Positions 14,270 to 19,502 of a DNA stretch of 19,502 bases are shown here, one piece after another. The stretch is from an uncultured bacterium (lineage in GTDB: Bacteria > Bacteroidota > Bacteroidia > Bacteroidales > Marinifilaceae): the NCBI GenBank assembly GCA_905216195.1, contig CAJMSX010000060.1:1-19502 (forward strand). The letters are read 5' to 3'. The notes beneath the pieces are model-generated. The model was not told the origin of the DNA, did no database searches, and saw nothing but the letters and a program-made list of their open reading frames with translations. How positions within the stretch are numbered: the stretch's first letter is position 1; each line of letters opens with the position of its first letter. The translations under genes and the position numbers were made by a program.

Positions 14270-14799
14270 TTTCCCTCTCTTTCCTCCTCCTCAGCTCCGG
14301 TCTCTTACACGCCCAATCCCGGAAAGCAATCGAAACCTCCACGGATATACTGATGTTTGTCAATCCCGTGGCAGGATTCGCAGGCTCTTTGATTATAGGC
14401 GATTATCAGGGAACCAAAGAGATTGTCCTGGGAGGCGCTTCCAGCCTGGCGGCCACTTATATTTTAAAATATGCGATCAAAAAAAAGCGGCCGGACGGAA
14501 GCGATCACCATTCATTCCCCTCGGCTCATACCTCTATTTCCATGCAGGGAGCGGCCTTTCTCCAGAAAAGATACGGCTGGAAATTCGGAATTCCTGCCTA
14601 TGCTTTAGCCGTCTATGTAGGTTGGGGACGAATCTATGCCCAAAAACACGATATTTGGGACGTTCTGGGAGGAGCAGCCGTCGGAGCAGCCAGCAGTTAT
14701 CTCTTTACACGGCCTTTCGCCCGCAACCACCAGCTTACCTTAAGTCCGGTAGTTCTCGGTAAAGGAATTCCCGGTTTTTATGCCTCCCTTACCTTTTAA
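14254..14799 (+). CDS. PAP2-family membrane phosphatase
   Basis: 181 residues with an N-terminal signal-like segment MFKIIISLSFLLLSSGLLHAQ. The three PAP2 phosphatase motifs are complete: KYAIKKKRP (KxxxxxxRP), SFPSAHTS (PSxH, catalytic His), and GRIYAQKHDIWDV (the SRxxxxxHxxxD motif with Gly in place of Ser and the nucleophilic His). They sit on the periplasmic side in known family members. It likely removes phosphate from undecaprenyl pyrophosphate, phosphatidic acid, phosphatidylglycerophosphate or lipid A. Predicted helices are fewer and weaker than in six-TM PAP2 proteins, as in the periplasm-facing Bacteroidetes lineage. It starts inside dgkA and ends 2 nt from the convergent pbpC stop. 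Confidence 0.9.
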   Translation: MFKIIISLSFLLLSSGLLHAQSRKAIETSTDILMFVNPVAGFAGSLIIGDYQGTKEIVLGGASSLAATYILKYAIKKKRPDGSDHHSFPSAHTSISMQGAAFLQKRYGWKFGIPAYALAVYVGWGRIYAQKHDIWDVLGGAAVGAASSYLFTRPFARNHQLTLSPVVLGKGIPGFYASLTF

Positions 14800-14801
14800 A
14801 T

Positions 14802-17147
14802 TCAGGGACCGTCTTTCCCGACCACCCGGAAAGTTTGCCGCAGCGTATTTCCCGTCGCATCCACTATCGTCAATACGTGAACTCCTTCCGTCACATCTAT
14901 TTCCATTTGATGAACGTAGCGTGTACTCCCGATATAACGGTCATCTATATGCCAAAATACCTCTACCCCCGATCGGCGATGAGCCAATTCAAAAACGACT
15001 TTTCCTTTCTCCCCCCCAAATTCCCGGGGGATAAATACACGGGTATCCTTCGGCGGATAAATCATTTCCATCACATTTTCAAAAATCGGTTGACAATCCG
15101 AACGATAAGGGGGCAATTTCCGGTAATCGCCGTGAGAACGAACATAATACCATTCTTGTACCGGAGGAAGCACAAACCAGGGACGGACCTGAATACGATC
15201 TACGGATTCGCATTCCGACGTCACCCGGTAAAGCCCCGTACTATCTAAATAAACCAGCCGATGATAAGGACAAATAGGCGTATTTATTCCTGCAACACAC
15301 ACCTTAACCGTATCCGCATCTTCACAAAAACGTCCCGCCCGATACCCACTCTGACGGCAAACGGCTACTTCCTGAAATTCCTCCGAAGGTTCATATAACC
15401 GGTCCGTCACAGGCAATAAGCCGGCTACTTCGAATAAAACCGGAGCCGCCGCCCGTACGCCTACAAGTCCCGGACGTCCCTCCCCATCGGCATTACCTAC
15501 CCATACACCGACCACCCAATCTGCATTTACCCCTATAGCCCAGGCATCCCGGAAACCGAAACTCGTTCCGGTTTTCCACGATAGATTCAAACGGGAAGCA
15601 AAATTTCTCCATCCCGACTCCATTTCCGGGCGTTCTACCTGTTGCAGGGCTGTTAAAGTAAGCCATATAGCAGAAGCTTCCAAAAGCGGCGGACGAACAC
15701 TTTTCTCCGGGGTTCTTCCCTCCGTCCCCTCCCGCCAAAGACGCAGGCGATTGTATTCACCGGAAAAATAACTCCCGTCACACTCATTATAATGCCGGAT
15801 CACCGATACCATTCCTCCGTACATATTACATAAATCCCACAAGGAAGTTTCCGCCCCCCCTAATATCAAACTAAGCCCATAATCATCTGCCGGACGCGTT
15901 AAAGAAGTAATTCCCAATTGTTTCAGATCCTCATAGAAACGGCTGTAATTGTATTCTTTCAGCATTCTTACAAAAGGAATATTCAACGACATCGCTAAAG
16001 CCCGGTCCGCAGGAGCTACTCCCAGAAAACTGCGATTAAAGTTGGAAGGAACATAACCTCCGAAACGGGAAGGAATGTCGGCTACCAGGGTAGCAGGCAA
16101 AATATAGCCGTTTTGCTGCATTAAAGCATATAACGCCGGTTTCAATATACTTCCGGAACTCCGCACCGAAGTAATAATATCTACCTCATTTCCGCGGCTT
16201 CCTTCCCGTTCTGAACTATTCCCGACATAAGCCCTCACCTCTCCGGAAGGGATATGAGCTACTAAAACAGCCATATTATAAATCAGATTTCCGCTCAGCA
16301 TACGACTGTGGCGTTCTACAATCTCATTCACCCGTTGTTGAAGCCCGGCATCCAGAAAAGAAGGACACAGACGGCCTCTCCGCTGCCGTACCCCCTGAGC
16401 CAGTAAATGAGGAGCGATACACTCCGTCGGCTGCGCCCGCTGAGGAATCGGTTCTTCACAAGCCAGCCTGTAATCTTCTTCACTCAAATAATGCCGCTTA
16501 TACATTTCCTCCAGCAGTTTATCCCTTTTTCTTTTCAAAATCCCCCCGTTTTTCAACGCAGGAGCATTGGGCAAAATCGCCAAAAAAGCCGCTTCCCCCC
16601 AACTCAACTCCTTCGGCAAACGATTAAAATATTTCAAAGCAGCAGCTTCAAGACCCACGATATTTCCTCCAAACGGCGCATGGGAAGCATACAATTGCAA
16701 GATCCGGAGCTTCGAATATGATTGCTCCAGCCGAAAAGCCAAACAGATTTCCCTGAATTTTTCCCAATAAGTTCGGGGAGGATTATTTCGGGAAAGACGT
16801 ATCACCTGCATAGAAATCGTACTACCTCCACTGACGATCTTTTTTCTTCTCCAATTCGATAAAGCCGCCCGTCCGAGAGCCAGCCCATCTACTCCCCGGT
16901 GCTCCACAAAACGTCGATCCTCGAAAGTAATCAGAGCTAAGGTATATTTCAAAGGTAAATGAGTAGTCTCGGGGAAACGGAACTGACCGTCCGCGGCTAC
17001 GGTCATTCCCACAACCCGGTCCTGTCCGTCGAGTAAAACCGTAGAATAAGACGAAGTAAACAAAGGAAAAGGTAATACGTCCCACCATCCCCAGAGGAAC
17101 ATCAATCCGAGAATACCGATCAGCCAACCTTTTTTATTTATCTTCAT
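14802..17147 (-). CDS. pbpC: Penicillin-binding protein 1C
   Basis: 781 residues. Short cytoplasmic start, one signal anchor (about 7-25), then the GT51 glycosyltransferase domain (about 50-225) with catalytic Glu76 in EDRRFVEHRG, SGGSTISMQ at 106-114 and LYASHAPFGGNIVGLEAAA. The transpeptidase domain (about 285-590) has nucleophile Ser333 in SGSILKP (SxxK), SLN at 387-389 and KTG at 525-527. The C-terminal BiPBP_C beta domain (about 690-781, VFIPREFGGEKGKVVFELAH) marks the 1C type. It polymerises and cross-links peptidoglycan in the periplasm. In many bacteria pbpC follows an alpha-2-macroglobulin gene; none lies directly upstream. Convergent with the PAP2 gene, 2-nt gap. Confidence 0.96.
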   Translation of the reverse strand: MKINKKGWLIGILGLMFLWGWWDVLPFPLFTSSYSTVLLDGQDRVVGMTVAADGQFRFPETTHLPLKYTLALITFEDRRFVEHRGVDGLALGRAALSNWRRKKIVSGGSTISMQVIRLSRNNPPRTYWEKFREICLAFRLEQSYSKLRILQLYASHAPFGGNIVGLEAAALKYFNRLPKELSWGEAAFLAILPNAPALKNGGILKRKRDKLLEEMYKRHYLSEEDYRLACEEPIPQRAQPTECIAPHLLAQGVRQRRGRLCPSFLDAGLQQRVNEIVERHSRMLSGNLIYNMAVLVAHIPSGEVRAYVGNSSEREGSRGNEVDIITSVRSSGSILKPALYALMQQNGYILPATLVADIPSRFGGYVPSNFNRSFLGVAPADRALAMSLNIPFVRMLKEYNYSRFYEDLKQLGITSLTRPADDYGLSLILGGAETSLWDLCNMYGGMVSVIRHYNECDGSYFSGEYNRLRLWREGTEGRTPEKSVRPPLLEASAIWLTLTALQQVERPEMESGWRNFASRLNLSWKTGTSFGFRDAWAIGVNADWVVGVWVGNADGEGRPGLVGVRAAAPVLFEVAGLLPVTDRLYEPSEEFQEVAVCRQSGYRAGRFCEDADTVKVCVAGINTPICPYHRLVYLDSTGLYRVTSECESVDRIQVRPWFVLPPVQEWYYVRSHGDYRKLPPYRSDCQPIFENVMEMIYPPKDTRVFIPREFGGEKGKVVFELAHRRSGVEVFWHIDDRYIGSTRYVHQMEIDVTEGVHVLTIVDATGNTLRQTFRVVGKDGP

Positions 17148-17156
17148 ATCCTATTA

Positions 17157-17164
17157 CAAAAATA
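17157..17164 (-). promoter_or_regulatory. Candidate -7 box of pbpC
   Basis: TATTTTTG on the minus strand fits TAnnTTTG, only 9 nt from the ATG, so the transcript would be nearly leaderless. Short inverted repeats lie just upstream: AACGG/CCGTT (17172-17186) and CCGGTT/AACCGG (17190-17212), possible operator sites. Confidence 0.4.
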
Positions 17165-17419
17165 GAATTTTAACGGTATATCCGTTCCACCGGTTGCCGA
17201 AATATTAACCGGAATCTTTACACAAAATTCTTCTCCCTTAACCGAGGAATAAAACCGGATACACCAAAGCAAAAATTCGACAAAAGATGGATAAAAAAAT
17301 CCCGGCAAAAGTTGCCCGGCCTCCTAAATTTCTTATTCTCCCACACTTGAAAATTCCCTGTAGAATTTCAGTTCCTTTACAAACTATTGTAACTTTACAG
17401 TCCGAATCAGAATATACCT

Positions 17420-17884
17420 ATGGAATCATTGCTACATCTCGGTTATCTGGGACTTTTTATCGGTTCGTTTTTAGCTTCCACCATTATACCCCTAAGTGCG
17501 GATTTGCTCCTGGTAGGCATATTGGCGGTAGGCGGCAACATCTGGATTTGCCTGATCACCGCTACGCTGGGCAATTGGCTGGGAGGACTCACCTCCTACT
17601 GGATCGGATGGATCGGAAAATGGAAGTGGATAGAACGCTGGTTCAAGGTCAAACCCGCTCAACTGGAAAAACAAAAGGCCAATATCGATAAATACGGAAG
17701 CCTGCTGGCCTTTTTCACCTGGCTCCCGCTGGTCGGAGACTTGTTTGCCATTGCTCTCGGTTTTTATAAAATTAATCCTAAACTCTCTGCACTATACATG
17801 CTGATCGGACGATTTTCCCGTTTCCTGGTCTGGACCCTGCTCTACCTCCGGTTTGCCGACCGATTCGTCGAATATTTATCTTAA
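17420..17884 (+). CDS. YqaA-type DedA/VTT-family membrane protein, copy 1
   Basis: 154 residues, the size of YqaA proteins rather than full DedA (about 200). Two hydrophobic blocks at the start (LLHLGYLGLFIGSFLASTII and LLLVGILAVGGNIWICLITA) lead to the family core ATLGNWLGGL. A basic amphipathic stretch QLEKQKANIDKYGSLLAFFTW follows, then PLVGDLFAIALGFY, the re-entrant/helix motif of the VTT (SNARE-associated) fold, and a final segment LYMLIGRFSRFLVWTLLY. DedA members take part in membrane lipid flipping (undecaprenyl phosphate, phosphatidylethanolamine) and proton-motive-force homeostasis; a precise role for YqaA is not established. It is followed by a paralogue 74 nt downstream. Confidence 0.9.
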   Translation: MESLLHLGYLGLFIGSFLASTIIPLSADLLLVGILAVGGNIWICLITATLGNWLGGLTSYWIGWIGKWKWIERWFKVKPAQLEKQKANIDKYGSLLAFFTWLPLVGDLFAIALGFYKINPKLSALYMLIGRFSRFLVWTLLYLRFADRFVEYLS

Positions 17885-17958
17885 ATCTGCGAATTTAAAA
17901 TCTATCCCTGAACTTTCTTGAGGTGATTACGTAAGCCCACAAATAAAATGGAAAATAT

Positions 17959-18459
17959 ATGGGGCTTGAAATAATTACCCTGTCAATAGCGGAATTCCTT
18001 GCTAAATACGGATACTACGGTTTGTTTGCAGGGACCTTTTTATCAGCTCTCTTTCTACCCATGGGCTCGGATATCCTCTTTGTCGGCATGCTGGCTGCCA
18101 AAGTCAACCCCTGGATCTGCCTGGCCGTAGCCACTACAGGTAATTGGCTGGGAGGACTCGTGATCTATTTTATCGGCTATTCTGGCAATAAACAAAAAAT
18201 CCAACACCGGTTCAAATTAAAAGATGGACAACTGGAAAAACAAAAAAAGAAAATAGATAAGTACGGAAGCCTCCTGGCTCTCCTCGTCTGGATCCCCGTG
18301 ATCGGCGACATATCGAATATTGCCCTCGGTTTTTACCGCATTAAACCCAAAACCAGCCTCTTCTTAATGTTCATCGGACGCATGTTCCGCTTTCTGATTT
18401 GGGTGATCTTCTATATCCTCTATTCCACCCGACTCGTTTCCTTTGTCGACTCCCTTTAA
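17959..18459 (+). CDS. YqaA-type DedA/VTT-family membrane protein, copy 2
   Basis: 166 residues from MGLEIITLSIAEFLAKYGYY. It shares with copy 1 the blocks GNWLGGL, QLEKQKKKIDKYGSLLALLVW, GDISNIALGFYRI and FIGRMFRFLIW, in the same order and spacing, so the two arose by tandem duplication. Divergence elsewhere is large enough that they are old or functionally distinct. The N-terminus is longer. An out-of-frame ATG at 17948 opens only 8 codons. The stop lies 2 nt from the marC stop. Same presumed role in lipid or ion movement across the inner membrane; a hetero-oligomer of the two copies is conceivable (inference). Confidence 0.9.
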   Translation: MGLEIITLSIAEFLAKYGYYGLFAGTFLSALFLPMGSDILFVGMLAAKVNPWICLAVATTGNWLGGLVIYFIGYSGNKQKIQHRFKLKDGQLEKQKKKIDKYGSLLALLVWIPVIGDISNIALGFYRIKPKTSLFLMFIGRMFRFLIWVIFYILYSTRLVSFVDSL

Positions 18460-18461
18460 AC

Positions 18462-19055
18462 TTAATGAAAAGTTTCCAATAAAGAACTTAAATTCGCCGT
18501 AAACAGGCGCACGGCTATAGCTAATAAGATGATACCGAAAAATTTCCGCATAACATATACGCCTCCTTTCCCGATAACCCGCTGCACATAATCCACCTTT
18601 TTCAGCACAAAGTAAACAAACAATAAATTCAATGCCAACGCAATGATAATATTCAGTACATTATATTCAGCCCGCAAGGACAAAAGCGTCGTAAAAGAAG
18701 CCGCTCCGGCAATCAACGGAAAAACTAAAGGTACTAAAGTCGCAGAATCGGTAGGACCGTCGTTTTTAAAAATCTCTACCCCAAATATCATTTCTACCGC
18801 CAATACCAAAATTACCAAAGCTCCCGCAATGGCAAAAGAAGAAATATCTACATTGAAAAGAGCCAGAAGAGACTGCCCCACAAACAAAAAAGCAAACAAA
18901 ATTACAAACGAAAACCCCGCCGCTTTTCCTGCGCTGATCGTTTTGTTTTTCTCTTTCAAATTCAAAATAATAGGAATAGAACCCAATATATCAATTACAG
19001 CAAAAAGTACGATAAATGCACTAAAAATTTCTTTCAAACTAAAATAGAGATTCAT
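18462..19055 (-). CDS. MarC-family integral membrane protein
   Basis: 197 residues, six predicted membrane segments: about 10-30, 46-66, 70-92, 104-125 (DSATLVPLVFPLIAGAASFT), 133-151 and 165-190. Family marks are FAVIDILGSIPIILNL (the FxxxDPxGxxP motif with Ile for Pro), FAIAGALVILVLAVEMIFG and the PLVFPLIAGAAS block. Such proteins are called MarC/NAAT transporters; despite the name, MarC has not been shown to give multiple antibiotic resistance. Substrate is unknown. Single gene, transcribed towards and ending 2 nt from the second YqaA gene. Confidence 0.93.
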   Translation of the reverse strand: MNLYFSLKEIFSAFIVLFAVIDILGSIPIILNLKEKNKTISAGKAAGFSFVILFAFLFVGQSLLALFNVDISSFAIAGALVILVLAVEMIFGVEIFKNDGPTDSATLVPLVFPLIAGAASFTTLLSLRAEYNVLNIIIALALNLLFVYFVLKKVDYVQRVIGKGGVYVMRKFFGIILLAIAVRLFTANLSSLLETFH

Positions 19056-19133
19056 AGAATGTTATTTTAAGAGCTAAATCACTACAACGTTAAATATAAA
19101 ACAAAATTTACCCCTGTTATTAAATTTAAAACA

Positions 19134-19141
19134 CAAAAGTA
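19134..19141 (-). promoter_or_regulatory. -7 box of marC
   Basis: TACTTTTG on the minus strand fits TAnnTTTG; leader of about 70 nt. Between it and 19291 (about 150 bp) I see no gene or clear signal. Confidence 0.6.
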
Positions 19142-19291
19142 CAAATAAAAATCGAATATTGTCAGCGGATTCTAAAAGAATTAAACGGAGATCTTTTTAT
19201 ATCGTAGAATGTGATTTCATTCCCTGCTTGCGTTCCGGTGAGGAAAGAGATACGCATTCACCGTACACTTGCCCCGTCTCCCTGTACGAAG

Positions 19292-19334
19292 AAAACGGTT
19301 AAAATCTTGCTATTAACTTGATTTTAACCGTTTT
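19292..19334 (-). terminator. Terminator at the end of the rRNA operon
   Basis: A perfect 15-bp stem, 19292-19306 with 19320-19334 (arms AAAACGGTTAAAATC and its complement), 13-nt loop, ending in TTTT on the minus strand. It lies 8 nt after tRNA-Met. Confidence 0.85.
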
Positions 19335-19341
19335 AATTGAG

Positions 19342-19415
19342 TAGCGAGAGGCGGGCTTGAACCGCCGACCTCATGATTATGAATCATGCGCTCTAACCAG
19401 CTGAGCTACCTCGCC
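19342..19415 (-). tRNA. tRNA-Met(CAT), elongator type
   Basis: 74-nt cloverleaf on the minus strand: acceptor GGCGAGG/TCTCGCT (G-U at both ends) with discriminator A, D arm AGCTCAGCTGGTTAGAGC, anticodon stem CATGA/TCATG with loop TTCATAA, T arm GGCGG TTCAAGC CCGCC. The initiator hallmarks (1-72 mismatch C-A, three G-C pairs in the anticodon stem) are missing. A tRNA-Ile2 with lysidine-modified CAT is the alternative. CCA not encoded. Position after 5S rRNA is common in Bacteroidales. Confidence 0.93.
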
Positions 19416-19417
19416 AT

Positions 19418-19447
19418 AAAAAACCACGACAAAAAAATCGTGGTTTT
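19418..19447 (-). terminator. Terminator-like hairpin between 5S rRNA and tRNA-Met
   Basis: AAAACCACGA (19447-19438 on the minus strand) pairs with TCGTGGTTTT (19429-19420), 10 bp, 8-nt loop, with the T run continuing to 19418. It may terminate part of the transcripts or mark an RNase processing site. Confidence 0.65.
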
Positions 19448-19450
19448 AAA

Positions 19451-19502
19451 TCAGGCGTCTACCTACTCTCCCACCATCAGGCAGTACCATCGGCGTGAAA
19501 GG
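19451..19502 (-). rRNA. rrf: 5S ribosomal RNA, 3' part (continues beyond the window)
   Basis: Minus strand from 19502 reads GATGGTACTGCCTGATGGTG then GGGAGAGTAGGTAGACGCC, the conserved helix IV/V and 3' end of bacterial 5S rRNA. The 3' end is placed at about 19451 from the final GACGCCTGA, which should pair with the unseen 5' end. Confidence 0.92.

Noticed and set aside
14835..15248. 137-codon plus-strand frame opposite pbpC
   Set aside because: Antisense shadow of the pbpC C-terminal domain.
17948..17974. Eight-codon leader peptide (MENIWGLK) overlapping the start of the second YqaA gene
   Set aside because: No attenuator structure follows; overlapping ATG codons in A/T-rich DNA are expected by chance.

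Overview
The window looks like ordinary chromosome from a member of the Bacteroidales. The evidence is a short primary sigma factor without region 1.1, many promoters of the Bacteroidetes type (-7 box TAnnTTTG, little or no Shine-Dalgarno), the 5S rRNA/tRNA-Met arrangement, a Bacteroidetes-only DUF4924-type gene, a large secreted HHH/beta-barrel protein and an Obg lacking the OCT domain. Odoribacteraceae (Odoribacter/Butyricimonas) is a guess from general feel, not something the sequence proves. No phage, transposon, integron or CRISPR array was seen.

Layout. 1-523 (-): N-terminal part of the primary sigma factor, running off the window edge. 760-918 (+): rpmH with its own promoter and terminator. 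1128-1859 (+): unknown cytoplasmic protein, convergent with 1880-3946 (-), an exported helix-hairpin-helix protein with a predicted outer-membrane barrel. 4013-4193 (-): a promoter followed by a long base-paired element ending in U-rich sequence, which I consider a probable structured RNA and the most interesting unassigned object here. 4246-4752 (-) purE diverges from hpt and obg (4872-6441, +). 6487-9709 (-) is a tightly packed five-gene operon: rplY (L25), pth, an S4-domain RNA-binding protein, a DUF4924-type protein and a secreted DUF4097-like protein. 9962-10132 (+): a 2[4Fe-4S] ferredoxin with a strong terminator. 10392-10931 (-): 5-formyl-THF cyclo-ligase, diverging from nadE (11171-12736, +) and a Crp/Fnr regulator (12781-13500, +). 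13698-13770 (-): tRNA-Thr(CGT). 13883-14799 (+): dgkA overlapping a PAP2 phosphatase, convergent with pbpC (14802-17147, -). 17420-18459 (+): two tandem YqaA/DedA-type membrane proteins, convergent with marC (18462-19055, -). 19342-19502 (-): the 3' end of an rRNA operon, with partial 5S rRNA, a hairpin, tRNA-Met(CAT) and a final terminator.

How it fits together. Most genes are housekeeping: transcription (sigma), ribosome and tRNA recycling (L34, L25, Pth, S4 protein, Obg), purine and folate supply (PurE, Hpt, cyclo-ligase), NAD synthesis, and envelope lipid/peptidoglycan work (DgkA, PAP2, PbpC, YqaA pair, MarC). Points worth a second look are the structured RNA near 4.1 kb, the apparent loss of the catalytic cysteine in the NadE glutaminase domain, the HHH/barrel protein, the tandem YqaA pair and the hairpin placed between 5S rRNA and tRNA-Met. 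All family assignments come from reading motifs; no search was run.
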